64,000 bases of DNA from Caulobacterales bacterium (GTDB taxonomy: Bacteria > Pseudomonadota > Alphaproteobacteria > Caulobacterales > Parvularculaceae): NCBI GenBank assembly GCA_020638525.1, contig JACKIL010000001.1, forward strand, positions 124,001-188,000, given 5' to 3'. This document shows, piece after piece, positions 15,977 to 23,989 of the stretch. The notes below the pieces were generated by a model. It was not told where the DNA came from and ran no database searches. It saw nothing but the letters and a program-made list of their open reading frames with translations. Position 1 is the stretch's first letter, and each line of letters opens with the position of its first letter. The position numbers and the translations under genes are program-made.

Positions 15977-17590
15977 TCACCCGAACAAGAAGTCGTCTGC
16001 GTCCAGGGATGAAAGCTGCGTGTTAAGAAGATGAATCTGATCGCCACCGCCAAAGTCGATGATGACGCGCGTGCCTGATTGCGTTGCAGCGGCCATCACT
16101 TCGGCGAAGCTGTCGAACGCCGCGCCATAACCGACGAGTTCGATCCGGTCGGACGCGCCGGCCCCGCCCGAAAAGCCGCCGACATAGTCGATCGACGCAT
16201 CCGCGCTGAAGCGAAAGACGTCGAGCCCGGCATTGCCTTGAAGACTGTCCTGACCCGCGCCGCCATCTAGCGTGTCGTCGCCAGCGTCGCCCTTTATGAA
16301 GTCATTGCCGGCGTCGCCGAGGAGCAGGTCGTTTTCGCCCCAGCCGAACAGGAGGTCGCCATTGTCGCCGCCAGAGAGCGCATCGTCGCCCGCGCCGCCG
16401 CGCAGCTCATCGCTTCCGGCCGCGCCTTCGACGGTGTCAGCGCCGTTGTCGCCGAAGAGAACATCGTTCCCGTTTTCGCCGCGCAAGATGTCGTTGTCGT
16501 CGCCGCCTTGAAGCGAGTCATTCCCGTCCCCGCCGAGCAGCCAGTCATCGCCGGCGTCGCCCTTTATGAAGTCGTTTCCATTGCGGCCTTCAAGGAGATC
16601 GTTCCCTTCATGGCCGAACAATGTGTCGGCGCCATCGTCGCCATAGAGGCGGTCATTGCCGGCTCCCCCGCGGATGATGTCGTTACCGACACCGCCGCTC
16701 AGCGAGTCATTGCCGCCATCCCCGCGGATAAAGTCATCGCTTTCGCTGCCAAATATTGTGTCCGCGCCAGCATAGCCGACAAGCGTGTCATCGCCCTGAC
16801 CGCCGGTGAGGATATTGGCGCCGTTATCGCCGAGAAAAACAAAGTTGGAGTAGGCGTAGGCGAAGGCGGATAGATTTTCGATTGAGATCAAAGTCTCGCC
16901 ACCGCTGGACGCTCCTGTTCGCAGGTCAACCTCGAAGAGCGGAATTTGCGTGCTGCCCACCTCCGCCGTATCGGAACCAGCGCCGCCATCAAGAGTGTCT
17001 CCCGGGGCGCTGTGCAAGAAGTCGTCACCGTCGCCACCCGACAGGAGGTTTGAAACGTTGTAGTCGCCCCTAAGCGTGTCGTTGTACGCAGAGCCAATGA
17101 CGGCTTCGACGCTGGAAAGCTGATCACCTTGAGCGTCGCCTCCGATCTGCGCGCTAGTGGTCTGCAGGTAGATGTTCACGCTTGAAGACGAGAGGCTGTA
17201 ATCCACCGTATCGAAGCCGTCTCCGCCTTGGAGCACATCGGCGCCGGCGCCCCCGATAAGGACATCGTCTCCTGCGTCGCCCTTCAGGAGGTCGTCGTCG
17301 AGGCCGCCATCCAGCGTATCGGCGCCGCCATGACCAATGAGAGTATCTCTCGCTTGTTGACCGAAGATCAGGTCATCGCCTTCGCCGCCGCGAATGACGT
17401 CGTTGCCGTCGCCGCCATCGAGGCTATCGTTCCCATCGTCGCCGGAGATATTGTCTTGATCATCACCGCCGAAGATCGCGTCGGCGCCGCCGAGGCCGTT
17501 TAGCGTGTCATTTCCGGCGAAACCGTTGATCGTGTCATCGCCGCTTGTGCCATCAAGCGGATCGTTTCCCGCCGTACCATCGATCGACAT
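15977..17590 (-). CDS. Short RTX-repeat protein (paralogue 5)
   Basis: This 537-residue protein goes straight into RTX repeats after MSIDGTAGND. The only interruptions are two serralysin-C-terminal-like stretches around 115-260 (DTVDYSLSSSSVNIYL, DTAEVGSTQIP). The shared secretion module ends DDFLFG. There is no enzyme domain. GGAGG lies five bases before the ATG at 17590. At DNA level its 3-prime module is related to but clearly distinct from copies A-D. It may be a calcium-dependent adhesin or matrix protein, which is inference. Confidence 0.8.
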   Translation of the reverse strand: MSIDGTAGNDPLDGTSGDDTINGFAGNDTLNGLGGADAIFGGDDQDNISGDDGNDSLDGGDGNDVIRGGEGDDLIFGQQARDTLIGHGGADTLDGGLDDDLLKGDAGDDVLIGGAGADVLQGGDGFDTVDYSLSSSSVNIYLQTTSAQIGGDAQGDQLSSVEAVIGSAYNDTLRGDYNVSNLLSGGDGDDFLHSAPGDTLDGGAGSDTAEVGSTQIPLFEVDLRTGASSGGETLISIENLSAFAYAYSNFVFLGDNGANILTGGQGDDTLVGYAGADTIFGSESDDFIRGDGGNDSLSGGVGNDIIRGGAGNDRLYGDDGADTLFGHEGNDLLEGRNGNDFIKGDAGDDWLLGGDGNDSLQGGDDNDILRGENGNDVLFGDNGADTVEGAAGSDELRGGAGDDALSGGDNGDLLFGWGENDLLLGDAGNDFIKGDAGDDTLDGGAGQDSLQGNAGLDVFRFSADASIDYVGGFSGGAGASDRIELVGYGAAFDSFAEVMAAATQSGTRVIIDFGGGDQIHLLNTQLSSLDADDFLFG

Positions 17591-17620
17591 TACGCCTCCA
17601 CTCTTCTTGCCTACGACTGT

Positions 17621-17641
17621 TCAAAATCTATCTCATTTTGA
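17621..17641. promoter_or_regulatory. Inverted repeats upstream of RTX paralogue 5
   Basis: tcaaaat (17621-17627) and attttga (17635-17641) form a perfect 7-bp inverted repeat with a 7-nt spacer, 31 bp upstream of the 17590 start. An overlapping TTGAT...ATCAA repeat follows at about 17638-17655. The A+T-rich setting fits a promoter or operator, but no regulator can be named. Confidence 0.35.
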
Positions 17642-17823
17642 TCTTTTATTATCAAGTATGGGAATTTCCTGATGCATTTTCAGAGCGGCGACACGCAATA
17701 ACTGCGCCTGCATGCGCTGGCCGCGTATGATAGCGCACGCAGCAAGCGAAACTCGCCCCAGGGTTTCAATCTCTGGAGCGAGCTGGAGCTGGGCTAGGCG
17801 GGAAGGGCTCTCCGCAAACGCCT

Positions 17824-18678
17824 CTACCCGAAGAGGAAATCGTCCGCGTTGAGGGAGGAGAGCTGGGTGCTCAAGAGGTGGATCTGGTCGCCGCCGCCAA
17901 AGTCGATGATGACGCGCGTGCCTGACTGCGTTGCAGCGGCCATTACCTCTGCATAAGTATCGAACGCCGCGCCATAGCCGATGAGCTCGATCTGGTCGGA
18001 GGCGCCGGCCCCGCCCGCAAAGCCGCCGACATAGTCGATCGCCCCGTCCGGGCTGAAGCGATAGACGTCCAATCCTGCATTGCCCTGCAGGCTGTCGACG
18101 CCGGCGCCGCCGTCGAGCGTGTCGTTGCCTTCATCGCCCTTCATGAAGTCGTTTCCGGCGTCGCCGAGGAGAAGATCGTCTTCGCCCCAGCCGAAGAGGA
18201 GGTCGCCATCATCCCCGCCGGAGAGCGAGTCGTTCCCTGCGCCGCCGCGCAGTTCATCCGTTCCGGCCGCGCCTTCGACCGTATCCTGACCATTGTCGCC
18301 GAAGAGCACGTCATTGCCGTTTTCGCCGCGCAAGACGTCATTGTCGTCGCCGCCCTGGATCGAGTCGTTTCCTTCCCCGCCGAGCAGCCAGTCATTGCCC
18401 GGGTCGCCTTTCAGGAAATCGTCGCCGTTGCGGCCCTCAACGAGGTCGTTGCCGTAGCCGCCGAGAATGGTGTCTTTGCCGTCGTCGCCGTAAAGGCGAT
18501 CGTTGCCGTCATGGCCGCGCATCAGGTCGTCGCCTGCGCCGCCCGAGATCGTGTCGACGCCCGCATCGCCGCGAATGTCGTCATTGCCCGCGCCGCCCGA
18601 AACATAGTCATTGCCAGAACCGGCGTTGATCAGGTCATTGTCGCCGCCGCCATCGATATTGTCGGCGCCGTCGCCGCC
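17824..18678 (-). repeat. RTX 3-prime module, copy C
   Basis: The first part from the stop matches copy A. Bases 18141-18636 are, as far as I can read, identical to 20647-21142 of copy D, and 18566-18678 is identical to 13281-13393 of copy B. The blocks overlap in a way that simple duplication does not explain. Confidence 0.8.
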
Positions 18679-19749
18679 ATAAAGAGTGTCATCGCTGAAG
18701 CCTCCCGAGAGCATGTTGTCGGCGCCATTACCTATGACCTTGTCTGAACCGGCCCCGCCGACGGCATTCTCAATGATCGCTCCATAGGCGATTGAAAGAT
18801 TCTTCGTGCTGTTGAGCGAACTGAACCCGCCGAGGGTAGAGAACGCGCCCTCGCGCAAATCGATGATCTGGTTTGCCGTTTGCCCCGAAAAATCGAGCGT
18901 ATCCGTACCGCCTGCATCCCAAAGCACCTGCCGCAAGCCGTCAAAGCTGCTCGCAGTGTAGACGTCATTCCCAACGTGCCAATTCATGTTGGGGCCGAAG
19001 CGCTGTTGCAGCGCATAGACGTCAAAGAGCTGCAAATGGCTCGTAGGACGCTCTCCCGGATCAGTGATATCCGCGCTCGTCACGTCGTAGAACATGATCG
19101 AGTAGAGATTGTCCCGATACTGACTGGGCAGAAAAGGCGTCTCGGAATCCTGCTGGACTGGCCCCACATGTTTCAGCGTGAACACATGCCCCAGCTCATG
19201 AACGTACATATAAGGATCGTTCAGGCTTCCGATGCCCACCAGGCCGACAATGTTGCTGATGCGATAATCGCCGCCGGCGGACCAGGACACGTCAAAATCA
19301 GTGCGTCCGAATCCTGTCCGGCCATACCGTTCGTCGTGATAGAAGACGATGTCCGCAGCGCCATTGGCTTGCGTAAATTCAATATTGGCGAACTTCGCAT
19401 ATTCAGCCAGCGCCAAGAGAGCGCGCGCCTGCTCGGCCGGGCTCAAAAAGGACGGGCTTGTGAGATCGGCGGTCAGGTCTTTCGCGCCGGCGGAAAGGAA
19501 ATAGCTCCGCGCGGCGGCCGGGCTCGCATTGAATGAAAACGTAAACTGGGCGGCGGCCCCGTTCGCACTCGGATAGGTGAAGTACTGGTCGTAGTCGAAG
19601 CCCGGCGTATTCCTGGGCGTATAGGTGATCACGCCATAATTCGCGCCGCTGGGTGAAGTCCGGAATGAAACGGAAGAACTGTGATCGAACGTATTGAAAG
19701 CGACGGCGTCCAGCGGAAAAGGATGATTGCCCGACAGGCTGACGGCCAT
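17824..19749 (-). CDS. Serralysin-type M10 metalloprotease with RTX C-terminus (paralogue 6)
   Basis: This 641-residue protein is a secreted zinc protease of the serralysin family. The zinc site HELGHVFTLKH has His184, Glu185, His188 and His194; the usual Gly in the middle is Thr. The Met-turn is YSIMFY at 216-221. The M10 C-terminal signature follows: LWDAGGTDTLDFSG and SIAYGAIIENAVGG. RTX repeats and the shared module ending DDFLFG complete it. There is no signal peptide, as in type I secreted serralysins. The ribosome-binding site AAGGAG precedes the ATG at 19749. No serralysin inhibitor gene lies nearby. The 3-prime half is shared with paralogues 4 and 7. Confidence 0.92.
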   Translation of the reverse strand: MAVSLSGNHPFPLDAVAFNTFDHSSSVSFRTSPSGANYGVITYTPRNTPGFDYDQYFTYPSANGAAAQFTFSFNASPAAARSYFLSAGAKDLTADLTSPSFLSPAEQARALLALAEYAKFANIEFTQANGAADIVFYHDERYGRTGFGRTDFDVSWSAGGDYRISNIVGLVGIGSLNDPYMYVHELGHVFTLKHVGPVQQDSETPFLPSQYRDNLYSIMFYDVTSADITDPGERPTSHLQLFDVYALQQRFGPNMNWHVGNDVYTASSFDGLRQVLWDAGGTDTLDFSGQTANQIIDLREGAFSTLGGFSSLNSTKNLSIAYGAIIENAVGGAGSDKVIGNGADNMLSGGFSDDTLYGGDGADNIDGGGDNDLINAGSGNDYVSGGAGNDDIRGDAGVDTISGGAGDDLMRGHDGNDRLYGDDGKDTILGGYGNDLVEGRNGDDFLKGDPGNDWLLGGEGNDSIQGGDDNDVLRGENGNDVLFGDNGQDTVEGAAGTDELRGGAGNDSLSGGDDGDLLFGWGEDDLLLGDAGNDFMKGDEGNDTLDGGAGVDSLQGNAGLDVYRFSPDGAIDYVGGFAGGAGASDQIELIGYGAAFDTYAEVMAAATQSGTRVIIDFGGGDQIHLLSTQLSSLNADDFLFG

Positions 19750-20329
19750 GTGCTCTGCTCCTTACGGCGCACAATGGAATCTACAGGACTATTATCCGCT
19801 GGGCCAGCAGCCTCAACATTCCGCGCCCGAATGTCCTCCGTTACTAACTCTCTTTAGCCGTTCACGATCGCCTGAAGCCGCAGGAGCGCTTGGAACTCGC
19901 CAGCCGGCTCCGTTGTCCGCAGCCTGCAAGACTGCCCGCCCCGCATTTGCCGCTCCTTTCCAATTTTCCGTGTTCGTCCTACTTTCGCGCAGCTATGCCC
20001 GGTTGCAAGAAACCGACAGCCCAGCCTGTCACGTCTAAATCCGGAATTATACCCGGCGGATTTTCGGATGGCATTGCGCTTTATCATGAGCGCGTTTCGA
20101 TATCCGAATGGACGCCGCGCCGGTCTGAGCGCGTTGCTCTTGCTCCGCTTGAGGGAATACGCGCCGCGGGTGTCGCCAGCGTCGCTTTGAGAGTCATCCA
20201 TCGAATCGCCAGGCGCGCCACACGCTTGCATCAGCAATAACGCCGATGCAATTGATGTGAGCCGCAGCCGTGACGATTTCGCGAGGCCGGCCAGCTGGCT
20301 GGCTGCCACAGGCCCGCCGCCTCGCACTT
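19750..20329. other. 580-bp intergenic region between RTX paralogues 6 and 7
   Basis: No reading frame here has a ribosome-binding site or recognisable product; two frames of 116 and 157 codons look like chance openings. The region should carry the promoter of paralogue 6 on the minus strand and the 3-prime end of paralogue 7. A hairpin close to the paralogue 7 stop is listed separately. Confidence 0.5.
20281..20325 (-). terminator. Possible 3-prime hairpin of RTX paralogue 7
   Basis: gcgaggc (20281-20287) pairs with gcctcgc (20319-20325), with an inner GGCC/GGCC step and the palindrome gccagctggc in the loop. It starts five bases past the stop. There is no T-run, so termination is only a suggestion. 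Confidence 0.35.
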
Positions 20330-21142
20330 CTACCCGAACAAGAAATCGTCCGCGTTGAGCGAGGAGAGCTGGGTGCTTAAGAGGTGGATCTGGTCGCCGC
20401 CGCCAAAGTCGATGATGACGCGCGTGCCTGACTGCGTTGCAGCGGCCATTACCTCTGCATAAGTATCGAACGCCGCGCCATAGCCGATGAGCTCGATCTG
20501 GTCGGAGGCGCCGGCCCCGCCCGCAAAGCCGCCGACATAGTCGATCGCCCCGTCCGGGCTGAAGCGATAGACGTCCAATCCTGCATTGCCCTGCAGGCTG
20601 TCGACGCCCGCGCCGCCGTCGAGCGTGTCGTTGCCTTCGTCGCCTTTCATGAAGTCGTTTCCGGCGTCGCCGAGGAGAAGATCGTCTTCGCCCCAGCCGA
20701 AGAGGAGGTCGCCATCATCCCCGCCGGAGAGCGAGTCGTTCCCTGCGCCGCCGCGCAGTTCATCCGTTCCGGCCGCGCCTTCGACCGTATCCTGACCATT
20801 GTCGCCGAAGAGCACGTCATTGCCGTTTTCGCCGCGCAAGACGTCATTGTCGTCGCCGCCCTGGATCGAGTCGTTTCCTTCCCCGCCGAGCAGCCAGTCA
20901 TTGCCCGGGTCGCCTTTCAGGAAATCGTCGCCGTTGCGGCCCTCAACGAGGTCGTTGCCGTAGCCGCCGAGAATGGTGTCTTTGCCGTCGTCGCCGTAAA
21001 GGCGATCGTTGCCGTCATGGCCGCGCATCAGGTCGTCGCCTGCGCCGCCCGAGATCGTGTCGACGCCCGCATCGCCGCGAATGTCGTCATTGCCCGCGCC
21101 GCCCGAAACATAGTCATTGCCAGAACCGGCGTTGATCAGGTC
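20330..21142 (-). repeat. RTX 3-prime module, copy D
   Basis: It begins like copy B at the stop, including the diagnostic gaacaagaaatcg and ggtgcttaag variants. It then becomes identical to copy C from about 20647 to 21142 and diverges abruptly at 21143. Confidence 0.8.
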
Positions 21143-22435
21143 GGCGCCATTGCGGCCGTAGAGCGAGTCGTCGCCGCCGAGACCGTTGATCACCGAATTG
21201 TCGTCCAATCGACCAAGGATGTAGTTGGCGTTGTTGTCGCCATCGATTGTCGCCTCGCGCGGATCGTAGATCGCGATCATCGAGTCATTATTGCCGCCCG
21301 TGTTGGCGAGCCAGGAGATAATGACGCGTCCGTCATCGGTGAGGGCCAGATGCGGCGCCGATTCAGTGGCGGCCGTCGACGCGACCGTGAAGGAGGAGCC
21401 GACCGAATTGCCGCTCGCATCGTAGCGATGAGCCCGGATTTCGTCCGTGCCGTCATCGTCATAAGCGACGATGAAGCCACCGTCTTTCAGGCCGATCACC
21501 GTCGGTTCGTTATAATTTTCCGTGGACCCCGCGCTGTCGACGGCTGTGACCGTTCCGACTTCGGCGCCGGAAGAATCGTAAACTTGGAACAGAATGTCGT
21601 CGTCATTGACGTCGGCGTTCGTCCAGACCACCACGAACCCGCCGCCGGAGAGTGCGGCGACTGCGGGCTGGGTATCCGTGTCGGAATCGCCAGACGTGCC
21701 GGCGACCTCAGTCGCTGCAAGGACGCTCGAGCCCGTCGGGCTCAGAATACGCATGAAGATGCCGTAGTCGCCATCTGGGCTAACGCGATGCGCATGAACA
21801 GTGACGACGTTGCCATTGGTGAGCGTCGCCGCGCCATTGCTTGCGTTGCCGACGTCGTCGGAGCCAGTGAGCACCGCGAATTGCGACCCGACCGTGCCGC
21901 CTGAGCTAACGACCTTCCCGTAGGCGTTCGTGCTCGTGCTCGCCGCCGAGTTTGAGTACACGACCATGTAGCTGCCGTCGCTGAACGCTGTCACGGCCGG
22001 AGAACCAAGAATATCCGTACCCGGATCGGTAAGGATATTGTGGTTGGCGAAGGTCATTGAATTGTTGGAGGCGACGGTGACCACGGTGGAGCGGATAGAC
22101 GCGCCGTCGACGTCGTTGTCCTCATAGGCGATGACGAATTTGCCGGTGGAGAGCAGGGCGACTGAGAAATTCTCTTCGTCGTCGAAATACCAGCCATCGT
22201 TAATGCGCGTCGCGCCGCCAAGCGCATTGCCGAACGCATCATAGACTTGTGCGAGAATGTCCACACCGTCAGAATCGCCGGGCGCAGCATCCGAGTTGTC
22301 GGTCCAGATCAGTACGAACCGGCCGTCGCCGAGCGCTATGGTTTTCGGTTCATATTGGTCATTATTGGACGGACCGGCGTCGACTGTGTTGCCGACCTTG
22401 GCCGCAAGATCGATGGTGGGTGTGGTCGTCGCCAT
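20330..22435 (-). CDS. RTX protein with propeller-like repeat N-terminus (paralogue 7)
   Basis: Residues 1-410 or so of this 701-residue protein contain about six repeats of the pattern LxDGxFVxxWxxxxxDxxDIxxQxYDxxGxxxGxxxxV, for example GGFVVVWTNADVNDDDILFQ. Such repeats probably form a beta-propeller-like fold, seen in other large secreted bacterial proteins. RTX nonapeptides and the shared module ending DDFLFG follow. GGGGAG lies eight bases before the ATG, and there is no signal peptide. The function is unknown; ligand binding or adhesion is plausible. It is the paralogue nearest to the secretion operon, separated by 344 bp. Confidence 0.83.
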   Translation of the reverse strand: MATTTPTIDLAAKVGNTVDAGPSNNDQYEPKTIALGDGRFVLIWTDNSDAAPGDSDGVDILAQVYDAFGNALGGATRINDGWYFDDEENFSVALLSTGKFVIAYEDNDVDGASIRSTVVTVASNNSMTFANHNILTDPGTDILGSPAVTAFSDGSYMVVYSNSAASTSTNAYGKVVSSGGTVGSQFAVLTGSDDVGNASNGAATLTNGNVVTVHAHRVSPDGDYGIFMRILSPTGSSVLAATEVAGTSGDSDTDTQPAVAALSGGGFVVVWTNADVNDDDILFQVYDSSGAEVGTVTAVDSAGSTENYNEPTVIGLKDGGFIVAYDDDGTDEIRAHRYDASGNSVGSSFTVASTAATESAPHLALTDDGRVIISWLANTGGNNDSMIAIYDPREATIDGDNNANYILGRLDDNSVINGLGGDDSLYGRNGADLINAGSGNDYVSGGAGNDDIRGDAGVDTISGGAGDDLMRGHDGNDRLYGDDGKDTILGGYGNDLVEGRNGDDFLKGDPGNDWLLGGEGNDSIQGGDDNDVLRGENGNDVLFGDNGQDTVEGAAGTDELRGGAGNDSLSGGDDGDLLFGWGEDDLLLGDAGNDFMKGDEGNDTLDGGAGVDSLQGNAGLDVYRFSPDGAIDYVGGFAGGAGASDQIELIGYGAAFDTYAEVMAAATQSGTRVIIDFGGGDQIHLLSTQLSSLNADDFLFG

Positions 22436-22779
22436 GTCAAAACTCCCCAGATACTGGCAGACCGGCGAGGGCGGCGCGCGGCTGCGTTACAACAATGCGC
22501 GCGAATTCGCGCGAATTCCGCCTACCACTAGCGAACCGGCGGGCTGTGCAAAAGAGTAAATTCTGAGATTCCCGACAAGGTTGCGGATCGGTCATCTGAG
22601 CCTCTTTATTCGCGCAAAAAAAAGCGAGAAACATGCCAAGCCTCGTTCGGCGCGAGGCGATGCGCGCTGTTTTTTCTGCCAAGGCGCAACTGTCCTGCTC
22701 GCCACTGGGGAAGAATGAGTGGGATTCGCGCGGGAGTTGCGGGGGCCCCGATACAAGCACAACATTCGGCGAGTGGCGT
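22436..22779. other. 344-bp region between RTX paralogue 7 and the secretion operon
   Basis: No gene is seen. Next to paralogue 7 lies the palindrome and tandem repeat at 22498-22518. Further on, a 6-bp stem (22640-22645 with 22653-22658) and a run of eight A at 22616-22623 (T on the minus strand) might belong to a loose terminator of the glycosyltransferase gene, but the spacing is not canonical. Confidence 0.45.
22498..22518. promoter_or_regulatory. Palindrome and tandem 10-mer upstream of RTX paralogue 7
   Basis: Bases 22498-22513 are a perfect 16-bp palindrome centred on gaattc. Bases 22499-22518 are two exact copies of gcgcgaattc. The element lies about 65 bp upstream of the 22435 start, where an operator or activator site would be expected. 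No regulator is known for it. Confidence 0.4.
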
Positions 22780-23979
22780 CTAAAGGCTTTTCAGCCACTC
22801 CATCTTCGCCGGGTAGAGCTTCCGGATCGAATATTCCGACACCATCAGGTCGCGCGCGGCTTCTCGCATTCTCTTCGCAGCCGCCTTGTCGTCGAGCGTC
22901 GCAATGATGGCGTTCGCGAGCGCGCGGCGATCCTTCATGTCGACGAGGCGAAGCGCGTCCGGCGCTTTTTCGGCGATCTCCTGCATCGGCGCGACATTGG
23001 AGCCGATGATGGCGCAGCCCGCGCTCATCGCCTCCAGCATTGACCAGGAAAGAACGAAAGGAATGGTGACATATACATGCACGGACGAGGCGAGCAGGAC
23101 GTCGCGATATTGTCCGCGCGGTAGAAGGCCCGTGAAGTGGAGGCGATCGAGGTCGAACTTGTGCTCGTTCAATGCGCGCTTCCTGAAGCTGTCGCCTTCG
23201 GGAAGTTTCTTGCCGTAGGCGACACGATCCTGCCCGACGATGACGGCGTGCGCCTGCGGGCGTTCTTTCAGGACAATTTCGAGCGCCGCCATGAATTCGG
23301 GGAAGCCTCGATAGGGCTCCATTCCGCGCGCGACATAGGTGATGATCTCTTCCGCGTCCGAGAGATCGAGATCCGGCAATTGCAGCTTTGCGTCCTCGAC
23401 CGGCGCGAAATAATCGGTGTCTATCCCGTCATGCATGACGTTCAGCTTGCCGTGAAAACACTCAGGAAACTGGTCTTTCTGGAACTGCGTCGGGCAGATG
23501 CCGGCATCGCAATGTGCAAGATCCGTCAAGATCGCGGCGTTTCGCGAGCGCCCGCGCAATAGCTCATCGAGTTCGCGTTGTCCGGGCGCGACATAGGCCG
23601 TGTCCGGCGCGTCGATGAGATAATACCACTCGAAATAGCCGACATATTTCGCCTTGGGCCAAAGCTCTTTCGCATAAAGGCCAGGTCCCCAGCCGGAATG
23701 AGCCATGACGATGTCAGGCGCGTAGCCACGCTTCTTCAGATCGATGGCCGCACGCGCCACCGCCTGTCCAGCAAGCACCGCCTTCTCGTAGTTGGCGGCG
23801 TAGGGGTGGATGTTTTCCGTGACTTCCCGATGCGGCTTGTAATTGAAGACTTTGATGCCGGACATCGACGAATTTTCGCGCTGCGTGCCGAAGGTCACGT
23901 CCCATCCGTTCTTGGCGAGGAACTGACCGATGAAACCGAATTGCGCGGGAAAATTGTCGTGTAGAAACAAAATGCGCAT
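22780..23979 (-). CDS. Glycosyltransferase, GT4-like (GT-B fold)
   Basis: This 399-residue protein transfers a sugar from a nucleotide donor. The N-terminal Rossmann half starts MRILFLHDNFPAQFGF. The C-terminal donor-binding half has the retaining-GT signature EAMSAGCAIIGSNVAPMQEI near 340-360 with its key Glu. It starts ten bases after the stop of the HlyD-type gene and is co-directional, so it belongs to the secretion operon. The acceptor is unknown. Glycosylation of the RTX proteins or of a surface glycan that anchors them is the attractive inference, perhaps drawing on the GDP-fucose made at 1.3-3.3 kb. Confidence 0.88.
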   Translation of the reverse strand: MRILFLHDNFPAQFGFIGQFLAKNGWDVTFGTQRENSSMSGIKVFNYKPHREVTENIHPYAANYEKAVLAGQAVARAAIDLKKRGYAPDIVMAHSGWGPGLYAKELWPKAKYVGYFEWYYLIDAPDTAYVAPGQRELDELLRGRSRNAAILTDLAHCDAGICPTQFQKDQFPECFHGKLNVMHDGIDTDYFAPVEDAKLQLPDLDLSDAEEIITYVARGMEPYRGFPEFMAALEIVLKERPQAHAVIVGQDRVAYGKKLPEGDSFRKRALNEHKFDLDRLHFTGLLPRGQYRDVLLASSVHVYVTIPFVLSWSMLEAMSAGCAIIGSNVAPMQEIAEKAPDALRLVDMKDRRALANAIIATLDDKAAAKRMREAARDLMVSEYSIRKLYPAKMEWLKSL

Positions 23980-23989
23980 CGTGTAGCCG

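Noticed and set aside
19854..20327. Frames of 116 and 157 codons in the RTX 6/7 intergenic region
   Set aside because: No ribosome-binding site, Arg/Ser-rich chance composition and mutual overlap on opposite strands.
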